Shown piece after piece: positions 22,901 to 32,623 of a stretch of DNA of 64,000 nucleotides (positions are counted from its first letter, which is position 1; each line of letters begins with the position of its first letter). Position numbers and translations under genes: made by a program. Below the pieces are notes generated by a model. The model was not told where the DNA came from. It saw nothing but the letters and a program-made list of their open reading frames with translations, and did not search any database. Source of the stretch: Glandiceps talaboti (lineage: Eukaryota > Hemichordata > Enteropneusta > Spengelidae); contig NC_135552.1 of assembly GCF_964340395.1 (NCBI RefSeq), positions 12,587,194 through 12,651,193 of the forward strand, given 5' to 3'.

Positions 22901-24512
22901 AGAGGAACTAAAAGCCAAAAACAGGCCATATGGAATACCACTAGATTCACAGGGTAACATCAGCAAGAAATCATTTACTTTACAACCGGCTGGCCAAAAA
23001 GAGTCGGAGGTTAGCTCTACCTGGTTAGGTTCACGTCATCGTTCTACTTCAAATCCTGCAGACCCTGAGAATTCTGACCAGAGCAAAGTAGTCAGATCGA
23101 GAGCTGGAACTCTGGAAGTCGCGGTGCCTAAAAATAAAAAGATACCAGTTTTCCCACCACAGGAACCAGCAAAGACAGACCCTGTACCTCATCAAGAGCA
23201 GAAGATTGTCATCATTGATGCAAGCAAACCTAAAGAAGAGGAGCAACCAAAACAAGTTGTGGTCGAGGAAAAACCCAAACGAGATATTGTGATTGTTAGT
23301 CCGCAGCCCCCTGTACAGACAATTAAACCGAAGGAAACTAAACCAGCTAGGGGAATTGTTATCATCGAAAGTACACCTAAACCTGTGGATATTAGCAAAC
23401 CAAAAGAAGAGAAACCTAAAAAAGACATTGTGATCATTGAAAGTACTCCCAAACCTTCTGAAACAGTTCCAATTGCATCACATACAGAGGAGGCAGCAGC
23501 TCCCACTGCATCAGGAAGGCAAGGATACAGTCAATATGCTTCCCATGGTGGTATACCGAGGGGAAGACAGAGTCACAAAGGAGGTTCAGAGGTCCAAATC
23601 AGACATCTACATTCAGCCAGGGAGGATGAATTGTCAGCTACCAGAGAAAGTGCTAGTGTATCCAGACTCCGGGCGGTAGGTTGTCTTTTTTTGGTAAATT
23701 ACAAAGGTCACTAGCAGGTCAACTTAGTCAATAGCATTGACCATTTGATCAGTCCTAGTCAATGATCCTCATCGCAATGAAAAAATCCATAGTTGCGGTT
23801 GACCACTAGGTGGCAGTATGCTCAGCTTTTTCTAGATGTTATGTCATTGATACCACCATGTATTTTGTATATTTGATGTATACTGAGATTTTTGTGAATA
23901 ACCAAGGAAGTGTAACATTAGTATATGTTGAGTCTCAAAGACTCTCATATTTGCTAAATGGAGAAAATTGAGATATATAAAAATCACAACTTTGACATTC
24001 ATGAAATTAAATTTTAGGTTAGTATTATAGCATGTTATAGCATTTTTTTACTATACAAGAAATAAGTTAAAATTTTACCTGTTGCTATTGCTTTCAATCA
24101 TGGACATGAGAAGCCAGATGGCATCATAAAAGCTTCATCAGTTGAGAAGTGTATTCATGACAATACAATATTGACTTAGGGAAGATCAGAATGTCTCAAT
24201 AGAACTTCCAAATTTATCACATATTGATAGACAAAAAACAACAAATACATGTGTAATATTGTATGTGTACCTGACAAGAACTTAAGTCAGCAGACTGACT
24301 GCATAAAAGATGCATTTCGTATCAGAGCTAGGGAGTTAGGTTAAGATGAGGTTACGGAAATTGTAAATGTTAGACCCCCTAACTTACACCTAATTTGTAC
24401 CATTGACAATGAATGGTCACTGTTCTACATTTGCTGTATCTAATCTTACACATGTTTTCAATGCTCTACTTTTTCTGTGTTTCAGATGTTTGGTGGTGCT
24501 GACAAGTCATAA
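1949..24512 (+). CDS. COBL: Cordon-bleu (COBL/COBLL1) homologue, 5'-partial, nine exons
   Basis: Exons: 1949-2057, 5868-5975, 7102-7333, 11364-11461, 13461-14442, 19553-19807, 20862-21050, 21460-23675, 24486-24512. All borders are GT/AG, phases agree, and together they give 1404 residues and a TAA stop. Residues 1-149 match the Cordon-bleu ubiquitin-like region (MDLLV at the start; FKPNTQVKDLGV; KTVRLTVRLSKNKKFVLRV). A basic KKKKSVFGFRSS segment follows, then proline-rich exons with KRAP-type motifs (KRKAPKPP, KKRKAPPPPKPP, KKKAPPQPLP, VRKRPPKPPRP), an acidic exon, and a 738-codon low-complexity exon. Vertebrate Cobl binds syndapin through KRAP motifs and actin through C-terminal WH2 domains and shapes actin-rich protrusions. 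No clear WH2 is visible here; the last exon encodes only MFGGADKS. The upstream exons and start codon are outside the window. I am sure of the family but cannot separate COBL from COBLL1; an invertebrate may have a single pro-orthologue. Confidence 0.88.
2390..2540 (+). repeat. Dispersed ~150-bp repeat, copy 1
   Basis: Shares ordered blocks with 4985-5125 and 15910-16065: a TTTCTTGTGAATTACCA-type block, a GGGAGATAAGGGAACA-type block, a GTGCATCA block, then TGTCAAATTGG followed by an AGGGCACA-type block. All three copies have the same orientation and lie in COBL introns. The identity is high enough to recognise by eye but the copies are diverged. It could be a SINE or the tail of a longer element. 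Confidence 0.55.
4985..5125 (+). repeat. Dispersed ~150-bp repeat, copy 2
   Basis: Second copy of the family at 2390-2540, in the next part of the same COBL intron. It has TTTCTTGTGAGTTACCACAT, then AGAGATGGGGGAACA, GTGCATC twice, and TGTCAAATTGGCTTAGAG followed by GGACACTG. Confidence 0.55.
5668..5705. repeat. Small hairpin in COBL intron
   Basis: GTCTTACTGTC is followed by its near-perfect reverse complement GACAGTAAGAC, giving a stem of about 11 bp. It is probably the remnant of a short foldback element. Confidence 0.4.
6170..6378. repeat. Tandem duplication of a hairpin unit, ~115 bp x2
   Basis: Two diverged units each run through CATGCCACC, TATGTGAGAATAGTG or CATGTGAGAATAGTG, a CAG(G/A)TAG block, and CCT(C/T)ATAACTTA(T/C)AGACTGG. 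In the second unit CATGCCACCCTA pairs with TAGGGTGGCTTG, so each unit can fold back. It lies in the intron between COBL exons B and C. Confidence 0.55.
6735..7101 (+). pseudogene. Decayed duplicate starts of COBL exon C
   Basis: The acceptor region and first ~60 bases of exon C (7102-7333) recur upstream. At 6963-7030 the text TAGCAAACTGTTCATCTGAC aligns with the true CAG|AAAACTGTTCGTCTAAC, and the following bases align through GAAGTTTGT and GAGTGAAC. Translated in the exon frame this copy reads Gln-Thr-Val-His-Leu-Thr-Val and then a TGA stop. The preceding intron text (TTTCTGACCAGCGACTTA) matches that before the real exon (TTTCTAACCAGCAACTTA). A fainter third copy is at about 6735-6805. None looks usable as an exon. 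Confidence 0.6.
7951..8166. mobile_element. Short foldback (MITE-like) element, ~216 bp
   Basis: ATACTAGAATTCTCGGTACC at 7951 pairs with an inverted copy at 8145-8166 (CAGGTACTGAGAATTCTATG). The arms are about 22 bp with few mismatches. There is no coding capacity, and I could not define a target-site duplication. It lies in the intron between COBL exons C and D. Confidence 0.5.
9212..9595. mobile_element. Foldback/MITE-like element, ~384 bp
   Basis: The left end TGTTAGTCTCGGTTACCCAG and the right end CTGGGTATTAAAACAGACTA are imperfect inverted repeats. The arms are about 90-100 bp and include GAGAGTCTGGGGAAAC (9274) against GTTTCCCCCAGACTCTC (9517). The flanks give CAA on both sides, a possible 3-bp target duplication. 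The open frames inside are products of the palindrome and are not genes. Confidence 0.55.
10711..11195. mobile_element. Long imperfect palindrome with CCATGG clusters
   Basis: Left and right halves are degenerate inverted copies. TAATGAAAATTTCTACTCAGAG (10806) pairs with the region around CAGAAATTTCCATTACTA (11014). GGAAGTGAATCCCTAAGTTT pairs with GGGATTCACTTGCAAG. Both outer parts are rich in ACCATGG/CCATGGT boxes. The size is about 485 bp and there is no credible ORF. It is probably a nonautonomous foldback element in the COBL intron before exon D. Confidence 0.5.
11742..11990. repeat. AT-rich tandem duplication, ~132-bp unit
   Basis: Two diverged copies begin GATAAAATG at 11742 and 11874. 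Each continues with ATTCTAAATT(G/A)TTG, a TTATCAGTG block, TTTTGA, TGTAAA and a TATAGTTCAG- or GATAGTGCAG-type end. It lies in the intron after COBL exon D. Confidence 0.5.
13461..14442 (+). other. COBL: COBL exon E: proline-rich, KRAP-motif exon
   Basis: This 327-codon exon begins GENDTDS after CACAG and ends with phase 1 at GAA G|GTACAG, which joins in frame to the exon at 19553. It contains a polyproline run near 13678-13710 and three KRAP-type motifs: KRKAPKPP (13718-13741), KKRKAPPPPKPPAP (14099-14140) and KKKAPPQPLPR (about 14185-14220). In vertebrate Cobl such motifs bind the SH3 domain of syndapin/PACSIN. Reading through the donor leads to a TAA at 14505-14507 after 21 more codons, which would make a short isoform if the intron were retained. 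Confidence 0.85.
15346..15462. mobile_element. Short palindromic element with tandem core
   Basis: AAAGATTTGTAGTTGAGGGC at 15346 pairs with the inverted text ending ACAACAAATCTTTC at 15462. Inside, GATTTGT(A/C)GTTGAGGGC and GCTCTTT occur twice in direct orientation, about 50 bp apart. It is a compact MITE-like unit in the intron between COBL exons E and F. Confidence 0.45.
15910..16065 (+). repeat. Dispersed ~150-bp repeat, copy 3
   Basis: Third copy of the family at 2390 and 4985. It has GTCAAAATGATGAAATGTGG (as in copy 2), then GAGAGATATAGGAGAACA, GTGCATCAG, and TGTCAAATTGGCTCGGAG followed by GGCACACTG. Confidence 0.5.
16517..16880. mobile_element. Long foldback element, ~364 bp
   Basis: ACAACTGCCGACATCAGACC at the left edge pairs with GTCTGATGTCGGCAGTTGT at the right edge. 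The pairing continues inward through GGACAAACGGAACC against GGTTACATTTGTCC, and AATTGGATTAATAACAC against GTGTTGTTAATCCAATT. Each arm is about 150 bp, so almost the whole element is palindromic. There is no coding capacity. It is the clearest terminal-inverted-repeat element in the COBL gene. Confidence 0.7.
17532..17822. mobile_element. MITE with ~40-bp terminal inverted repeats
   Basis: TTATAAAACACTTATTGCCT at the left pairs with the inverted right end (GGCCATAAGTGTTTAATATA). The GGGCACTAG box (left) and CTAGTGCCC box (right) are also in inverted order. The length is about 291 bp. An internal hairpin is formed by GGCAACTATTTCTCC and GGAAAATAGTTGC. The internal text AAGATATGTCGTGTCG recurs as AAGATACGTCGTGTCG at 44621, so the family has at least one relative in the window. 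Confidence 0.65.
17948..17967 (+). repeat. Poly(G) tract
   Basis: An uninterrupted run of about 18-20 G in the COBL intron. Similar G runs occur at 12840 and 45316. Confidence 0.9.
18043..18210. repeat. Hairpin and short tandem duplication
   Basis: GGTACTCCACATATTC (18050) pairs with GAATGTGTGGAGTACT (18081). It is followed by two copies of a CATGGA(A/C)TCCATGCTGTT block about 40 bp apart (18148 and 18187). No gene is seen. Confidence 0.4.
20381..20731 (+). repeat. Minisatellite, ~44-bp unit, about 7 copies
   Basis: The unit runs GTAGC(A/C)ATGTTAGTAAG, then ATATTTGTTAAACCAGACAA, then TGAAAT. The middle copies are nearly identical and the edges decay. It lies in the intron between COBL exons F and G. 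Shorter relatives are at 34950-34996 and 36246-36460 inside MBOAT-A, which shows a dispersed family and not one local expansion. Confidence 0.75.
21460..23675 (+). other. COBL: COBL exon H: 738-codon low-complexity exon
   Basis: The large penultimate exon is charged first (Glu/Lys-rich, about 21460-22320). It then has a Gln/Met/Pro-rich stretch (about 22380-22710), Pro-rich linkers, a basic region (WLGSRHRSTSNP), and four repeats around I-V-I-(I/V) (23202-23460). It ends SVSRLRA|GTAGGT and joins phase 0 to the final exon. Read-through would add only 12 codons to a stop at 23714. Its C-terminal position is where vertebrate COBL carries WH2 domains, but I do not see the L-x-x-I...LKK(V/T) pattern. 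Confidence 0.85.
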
Positions 24513-26757
24513 CGAGACTTGAAAACTCAGTAGCAATAGATGGTTCTATGTATGTGCTACGTGCAGGACCTCAGTTTGAAGAGAGAGGACTGAAGCCCCA
24601 AAACCTGTGGTAATGGGATAGTGATATCGTGTGAGTCTATGGAGAATCAATTAGCCATATTCCGGTTATAGGAAAGATAAAAGATTTCATGGTTTGGCCA
24701 CTAGGAGTGCTGTTCACAAGCCAGTTGGTGACAGGAAGTACCGGCCAGATTAGTGTAGAGTATTGTAGCATAAAGACAGCAGACAATAAGTTATCACACA
24801 GTCTCTATGTTATTCCCACAATACTGCTTTATTAGTGACTACCATTAGCAAAATATACCTAACCACTATTGTAAAGATCTTTTAAGAACATTCAGAGTTC
24901 TTTCACACACATTTCATTCACTGTTTCATGCAACCAGTGGTCATGACACAAATTGTAGCCCTCACTTTTGCCAAATCTGGTGCGCCCTCTGGTGGTACTT
25001 ACCTGAGAAATGGCTTGAACCTCTGTAACTGGAATATGGTGTGGAGATATTCCATAGTATTCAAAACAATTTTCCTGTTTGTTTTCGAAATACACAAGTA
25101 AACAATGTGAGGACAAAGTCTTAATCAGCATTTAATAACAAAAAGTGTGAATTTCAACATTTTAAGACTACACTACAGTTTCAATTGACTCTATATGAAG
25201 TTAACAGACTATTTTTAACAATAAACTATACAGCATTTCAATTTTGGTATTTTGGTCAGGAAAGAATTTTTTTTGGAAATATTTACGACTGTATATCTTG
25301 TTTTCCATTTTGAAATTTTTGAAGAGACTACACTAAATGAATGGTCAGAAGGTTTGAATCATGTATTCAAAATCTTTACCCATACAAACTAGACATAGTA
25401 CAAATGAAATAATTGTTTTACTCATTTTTGAGTCCAATTTTAGTCATGAAGTCATGGTGTATATATATATGTATACATATATGTACATTCCCAAATTTTT
25501 TTTATTTTTTTTTATTTTGGGAATTGATTAATATAAAAAGAATATTAGCTTCGTATCTTTTGCAGTTTGGTGAGCTAGACAGAGTCATATCGGACACAAC
25601 TTAAATAAAAAAACCAATATTTCAGTTATTGGTCCTAAGATTTTATGATTATTTCATGTAGCCATGGAGGAGGTAAGATGCCATCCACTTGGATATTCCG
25701 ATGACATGTGGTAATTAATCAGAAAGTGTTACCTTTTGTGATTGGTTGATCCTGTTTCCTCACTTACTCACATCATGTGGGGGCGCTATTGATATCATCT
25801 GACACCATGTTGGGTACATTTTAATCCAGTAACAGTGTCCCCCATTTTCTTGTCGATAATTCATTAAAAGTCAAATATTTGAATTCGTCTCTCTAAGCTG
25901 GAAGGTGAGATGACTCTGTCTTGTCAATCAAGATTGACCAGCAGCAAAAGATACTGAAGTTAACAAAAGAATAGAGATAGTTTATTTCATGCCATGTTGT
26001 TACTTTGCCTTACTGTAATCTGGGAATGAGACATGTCAATTTCAGTGTTAATTTCAGCTATACCTTGTCATATATGGTGCTGATACAGAAATACATTTCA
26101 ACAGTTTATACATGTACACAGTTACCATGGTAATGGTATGATTCTGTGCAATCACATACAAACCAATAAATGTAGGTTTTACTTCAAACCTTGCTGCAAG
26201 TATAAACTATTGCATTTTAATATAAAAAAAAAAATATTACAACAATACAAGATAAAAAAAAAGCTTGTGGTCACTGCATTAGATATCAAAAATACATGTG
26301 TAATAAAAAGTATGTTTTACCAGAAGTATTGAATGCACAATGTATCTACAGTCGTAGCAAGCATTTCTATAAAAAAAAATATCGTAGAAACATAAAAATA
26401 CCAGCTTTTTCTCGAATCATGTAATTGAAAAAATAACAAATAGGTACAACAAAATGTGATATGTTTAGCAGCTGATTTACAATCAGTAACATACAATGCC
26501 AAGTAAAGTTATTCCACTGTTTGCCATATTCATTTCGCATTCATATCAAGCGTAAACTCAAATATCACTTTCTATTGCTTTTAATCATGAGTTGAGTATG
26601 TGGCCTTTCCAATGTAGTCAATTTGTGAACAATGTTGCCAGCTGACAAAAAGCCGTCGAAGTACACTTTGAATGATAGCATCTTAACTTTGTTTATATAG
26701 CTCTCCATGAGAGGGAAGAAATGTTCTATGACAGCTTCATCTTGTTTGCTTCCCAAT

Positions 26758-26924
26758 GGTAACATTGTTTACATATATGGTTACATTTAGAGTGACATGT
26801 AACATTGTTTACATATATGGTTACATTTAGAGTGACCATGGTAACATTGTTTACATATATGGTTACATTTAGAGTGACCATGGTAACATTGTTTACATAT
26901 ATGGTTACATTTAGAGTGACCATG
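26758..26924 (+). repeat. Minisatellite, 41-42 bp x 4
   Basis: Four almost identical units of GTAACATTGTTTACATATAT followed by GGTTACATTTAGAGTGACCA. Each unit contains GTAAC and GGTTAC in inverted orientation around the palindrome CATATATG, so each can fold into a small hairpin. Confidence 0.85.
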
Positions 26925-27544
26925 TAAGTTGGCTTAAATTCAAACCAGTATACTTGTACACACGATATAAACAATTGTGGCACACAGTGGAAATGCTTTA
27001 CTTGGGTGTTTCGGGTTGTAATAGCATTTGATATGTCAACCTTCAGTGTGTAAAATTCTTCACAAATACTTGAAATTATGCAATTATTTATTTAATAAAC
27101 CTTGGGACTTAGTGAAATTATGACATGCCAAATTAACTTGAAATAAATTTCTCAATTTTGTTTATAATTGATATTTATAGAGAAACTAATATAGAACGGA
27201 ATTCTAAAATGTCGGAGTTAATTCTGAGATGGTGCACACGTAGGTTGTCTATTTCTAAATTAACTATGCAACTACTACAATGTGTAATTTAATCAGACTG
27301 CCTGAGACAGCATTTATTTTCAAAATTTGTTCTCAGAAAAGTAGAAAAAGTAAATATCAATCCGGATAGTCATCTTGAGTATACACACCAGAAATATCAT
27401 TTTATCTACAACCTTGATTTACAAATCCTTGGATGGTTTCTAACGGCATCGTTTATTTTTTTTAAACGAAAGTAAAAAACTTTTGGGATATAATGCATCC
27501 TGACATGACTTTTGCAGTTTTCAAGAATTCCATACTAGGAAGTT

Positions 27545-27690
27545 TAATGCCCATACTTAGATAGTATGCCCATGTGTCCATATTAGGAGGTTTGCCTTAA
27601 ATGGACATAGTAGATGATATGCCCATATTAGGACAATGTACATATTATGTTATACCCATATTAGGACATTATGCCTACATGTATAATATT
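27545..27690 (+). repeat. Degenerate ATGCCCATATTAGGA repeats
   Basis: Four or five spaced, diverged copies of a TATGCCCATATTAGGACA-like unit occur over about 145 bp in intergenic DNA. They look like an ageing minisatellite. Confidence 0.5.
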
Positions 27691-29524
27691 AGTTGGCTAG
27701 TTCTGCACCTGTATGCCATCAGTCAGAAATTATGTCATTGATGTAAATTAGGAGTGGTTTAGACATCCTGAAAATTACATATATAATTATGTTGATCGTA
27801 ATTTTGTCAAGGTTTGTGTGTACTATTGTTTTAAAAATTTATTTATATAAAAATTGTAACATGTATTTTCTGAGGAAATTTGAAATTGAGCTGCATGACA
27901 GTGTAAATGTAAAAGGGGAAATCTTTATAGTCTTATGATCACAAATAAGAAGTTTCCACTGTGTGACATTCATTGAAGGCCAGTATAAACAAGTCTCATT
28001 TAATCAGTGTATTAAAAGTGTACAAAAGTGAATTTTTGTTTTGAAATGGATGAAAAAACAAAGAGATTAGATAGTGAATGTATCATGCTTACCAAGTGAC
28101 AAAGTTGTAATGTTTGTCTAGAACAAAATGCATCGTTATCAAATCTGTTACATGTACATGTAGTAGACGATCAGCGCTTTCTTTTATCAATAATATGGGG
28201 TAAGTGTAAGCATGAAGAGCGTGTCATGTATTTGTTTGGTCTTGGTGGTGTGATCTTATCCTTAGCCACTGCCATAATCTGTTGCTTCAGTCATGGATGT
28301 ACAGTAGATCTACAAAATTACAGTCTTGTCGTAGTACTTTGTACATATGTTGTCTTTATACAAATACAACTGTGGGCAAGCCAGCTTTCAGCAAACTGAG
28401 ATCGACAAGAACTAAAATTTGTGACAACATATTGATGCAAGTATCAGTGAATGTTGATGTAATTACACTCACAATAGAGTGGTGTCTATGATAGCTAGGA
28501 AGTTTTCTGAAGTGCTCACACATTCAACGTACATGCAATTCACTGCTTACACTATTACACCTCCCAACCAAGGCACCACTATCACCCACTTGTGTAATAT
28601 ACTGCACTTAACCACAACAGTTTTAGTTTGTGTCTATCTTAAACTCGTTTTCCATAGCAGTGCAGTGATTTAAAGTAACGATAACACATATTGGGAAGGA
28701 ATGTTTCTTTTGTGATAAACTTATGTTTTTTTTGTTCAAGTTTGCCTTATTTGATTGACAGCACAGGCCCTACAGTAGTTCTATGAAGCTGCAACATGTG
28801 TTGTTTTTCCACTGTATTATTAGTGCTAGGGGCTATGTCTTCAAATGTAGAAGACTTGTTTCTATCAATTGAATGTACAATTATCCAAAGAGTGTGAAAT
28901 TAGAGATAGACAGACCATTTTCTTTGCTTTTATGCAATCATTCCTTTTCTGGTTGTACATATATTCTAATTTATGGGTTAAGTTGAACCAAGCAAATAGT
29001 AATCTTGTCTCAATACAAATCTTGAGTGCTGACAAAAAACTACTAATCAATGTTTAAATACCTTGCTTCATATTTGTTTTGTTTTGATAAAACAAAAACA
29101 AAATAAAATTCATGAGTGAAGGGGACACCAATGAGAATGGGAAAAAAAGATCAACCGACTTAATGTTTTCTCATGACAAATTTGTATAAAGTAAAATTTG
29201 TATTAATATTTAATTTCTTGATTAATTTAAAATGTATTATTATTTGTGATATTCATATAAAAACAAAGATTGTGTGTGGGAAATTAAGTATATTAATTTT
29301 CTCTAATTTTCTTTTCTTGTTTAGATAAAATTATTATGTTCTACAGTATATACATATATCCTAGTCGTTTTGTTTTTTTGAATGATTGAAAAAATATTAT
29401 TTTTTGTTTTTCCATGCAATTTGTATTCCTGATTTACATAATTCCAGAAATAAATGCTGGAGTATATATTTCCCGTAATAGGTTGACTTGTCTCTCGTGT
29501 TTGTGAGTGAGTGAATGTGTGTGC

Positions 29525-29562
<38 letters not shown>

Positions 29563-31854
29563 GATCAAGTATGGGAGTTTGCATATGTGTGTGTGTAGAG
29601 TGTGTCTATGTGAGTATACTGTTTGATACTTTACACCCAAGGTATGTGTTGTGTTCATCAAAGAGATGGCTCTGGTAGCACATGCCCTGTAAAGGGAGTA
29701 CAAGGAGCTTTCAGCAAGGTCAAAAAGGTCAATCTTGGTTGTAAAATGTTTATTCTTTATCTTTATGTTTATAACTAAAAAGTACATCATATTCAATTTA
29801 AATATTTGATTTCTCCGACTAGTTGTCTCCATCGACGATATACTGTCAGAATAGAGCATTGGGAAAAAAGTTCAATTGAAGTTGAATGTATACCGATCAT
29901 CTTTTTAATATGTATTTATTAATTTCACCTCGATTTGTCCATATATTGTTTTCATCAATAACCGTGCAAAAAACACACTTGCACAGCAGCATTGTGTCCG
30001 ATCGCGTTGGATGCAAGTGAAATCACATTCCGACCATTGGTGGCGCTCTACTATTCAATCTAAACCGTACGTTTATACTCTATTGGAAAATGTGGATGAG
30101 TGAACCTGCAGTTACATCTCCATGTGGTATGAACAAGCCTCATAATGTGTGGTGTTCCGTGGCAACTTGCGGTCAAGCTGTCCCTAACAGACAAATAAAC
30201 CAGATGTGCATGAAATATTAAAAATAGTAGTAAGGCAAAAATTAATATCAGAATGATTTGTTCTGCTCAAGATCCTAATATTGTAGTAAATGAAATTAAA
30301 TTATTTGTGGAAATTGATGTGATCGAATGAAATGTACATGATTAGCAGTTAATTGAGTATGACCATAAACAAAAGAACACATTCCCTTGAAACTAGAGTT
30401 TTTGTTGTCCCAATCTCATATTTAGATGACTGTATGCATACACCGAGTATCAACTGGCATCCACGCACGATCTAACGGTAAGAAATATATTTACGTCATT
30501 CATTGTTAATTTGTGTTGCTTTTTGACCTGTGCAAGTCGGACACAACATTTGACAATTATGTACATTGTAAATGAATTCAAGGTTAATGTAATGGTACCA
30601 TGTACATGATACAAAAGTCGATACGTTTATAATTTCTGTTATGCCCTCCTTGCAATGCTATTGAAATGGTCTTTAAGTTTATCGAAGTGCTGATTTTAGA
30701 CAGAAATTTGTAGGAAGGTACTTCTAATGCCATGCAAAAGCATGCATCATTATTAATATCACATTTGAATGGTTTTTAGCAAGGTTTTCTTTTCCACTCG
30801 GGCAAAAAGCTTATTTCTCAACTAGATATTTTAGTATACTGTGTTCATGGCGTGATATTTGAACATTTTAATATACTGAATGAAATATGTCATTCAGTCA
30901 TTTATAATTTGCCTGAATAACAGATCTCGATTCTGCAAATAGCATGTACGTGATAGTTAAGGATGTCTCAGTAAGTATAATACCTCAAGTACGTTTCAAT
31001 GTGCAACAAAAATCACCTCTAAACGCCAAAACATAAAATAAACTCTACAAATGTCCATTTTACTTGGAGAGGAATATGCTGACCTTTTTTTCAGAAATTA
31101 ATTAATTAAAAATTAGTCAGAAACACAACAATACTGAATTATTTGAAAGACATATTAATGGGTAAAGGTATACAAAAGAGAACGATCCTATGGATAATTA
31201 ATATATTTGTATTGTCAGGGCTTGACACATATGTGACAATACACTATTTGGATTTCACAGCTCGGTGATTCATTTATAAATCACATTCACAGCACTTTCT
31301 ATATGCTTGAAATGACAACACCTTAGTTGTGAAGGATTGTTTTCTATATGTATATTTATATGTATGTTTTGGAGTTTTGTTTTTCTTAAATATGAACAAA
31401 GGACAATATATCATGTTTCGTATTTAACCCCACCTCACCCCTCAGCTCCCCTTCACTCCCTCACCCCTGTGAATATGGGTCTATGGGTCCGTGGTTACAA
31501 ATACAAAAACTGAGTTTATAAGCTTCTTTTTTTTTGCTGAGGTTAACCTATAGTTTTCTGAGGGTTAAAATATACTTACATGTTACTGTGTAACGGTTAA
31601 TGCTGGCCTTTATGTACTATGCCATTGAATCGTTTGTTCAATATGCCTAATACTGCCAATTTTATGTTAGTGTTCACTGGACCAGGTTCTGTGTGATACC
31701 ACCATGCAGAAACCAATTATGAACAACACATGCTACTGTTTAAGATAGCGAGATTGAATGAATACAGTTTCTTGCAACATTTTGTCGAAATGAAATTAAT
31801 TAATGTGCCACCATACTATGAATCAAAACATTGGCGCCCACGTGTCTGTGTCTT

Positions 31855-32099
31855 ACGATGGCCCACAGGACACAGAGGAAAACTAAATTTGTGGAATAAA
31901 TAATTGATTTTTGAGAGCAAAATATTTAATACAAGGATAAAACTTTTCTTCCATATGATAAGACATTAATTTTTTGGGTCAAAATAAAAAAAATCAAAGC
32001 AAAAACTTCAACTTCTGTGATAAAAACTTTTTGCTCTCAAAAATCAATTATTTATTCAAAAAAATTTAGTTTTCCTCTGTCTCTTGTGGGCCACCATAG
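31855..32099. mobile_element. MITE with ~70-bp terminal inverted repeats
   Basis: CGATGGCCCACAGGACACAG at the left pairs with the inverted right end (CTCTTGTGGGCCACCA). The pairing continues through GAGGAAAACTAAATTT, GAATAAATAATTGATTTTTG and GAGAGCAAAA; only a few positions differ in 70. TA flanks both ends, as expected of Tc1/mariner-type insertion. The length is about 245 bp and there is no ORF. It lies 0.5 kb upstream of MBOAT-A. Confidence 0.75.
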
Positions 32100-32440
32100 G
32101 TGTCTAGTTTCAGTACATTTAAATGGTTTATGTAATTTAGATAAAATGTAGCAAGATATTAAGTGTACATTGTACAGTTTAATTTCTTATTGGTTTCTGC
32201 GTTGTTGTATCAAACAAAGCCAGTAAAATGTAACATGCAACGGCCTGTACATATGTACCAGGTTTGAGCTCTGCCAATAGCAAGTAATGACAAAGTATGC
32301 ATGCCATCAGAAAATAGAATAAGACAACTTAGTACCATTTGATATGCGTAAACAATTACCACAAACCCTGTGTAAACTTAAAATGTCTTAAAGTAGTGCA
32401 AATTATCAAGCAATGTTTACTTATAATTAGTTTTTTTTCT

Positions 32441-32571
32441 GGCTTATGGTATTCGGCGAAACGAAACGAAACGAAACGAAACGAAACAAGGCAAATGTGA
32501 ATGAAAAATGTTAGGGCATATATCATTTCGTTTAGTTTCGTTTCGTTTCGTTTTGCCGATTAACATAAGCC
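32441..32571. mobile_element. Palindrome with inverted GAAAC pentamer arrays
   Basis: GGCTTATGGTATTCGGC is followed by about five GAAAC units. After a ~50-bp loop, GTTTC units lead into GCCGATTAACATAAGCC, the inverted partner. The whole 131-bp unit can fold into a cruciform. It ends 53 bp before the MBOAT-A start codon and so lies in the promoter or 5' UTR. Confidence 0.75.
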
Positions 32572-32623
32572 GTGTTTTCTTGGTTTCAGCCAATCCTTGT
32601 CACCGCCTGGTATTTTCATCACA

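Larger units (their letters stand above)
24513..32440. other. COBL 3' flank and intergenic DNA
   Basis: I support no gene here; the open frames are short and lack splice-consistent neighbours. A possible COBL polyadenylation signal AATAAA is at 25220-25225, but other AT-rich candidates exist. The region contains a 4-copy minisatellite (26758), degenerate TATGCCCATATTAGGA repeats (27545-27690), a GT microsatellite (29529-29560) and a strong MITE (31855). Confidence 0.5.
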
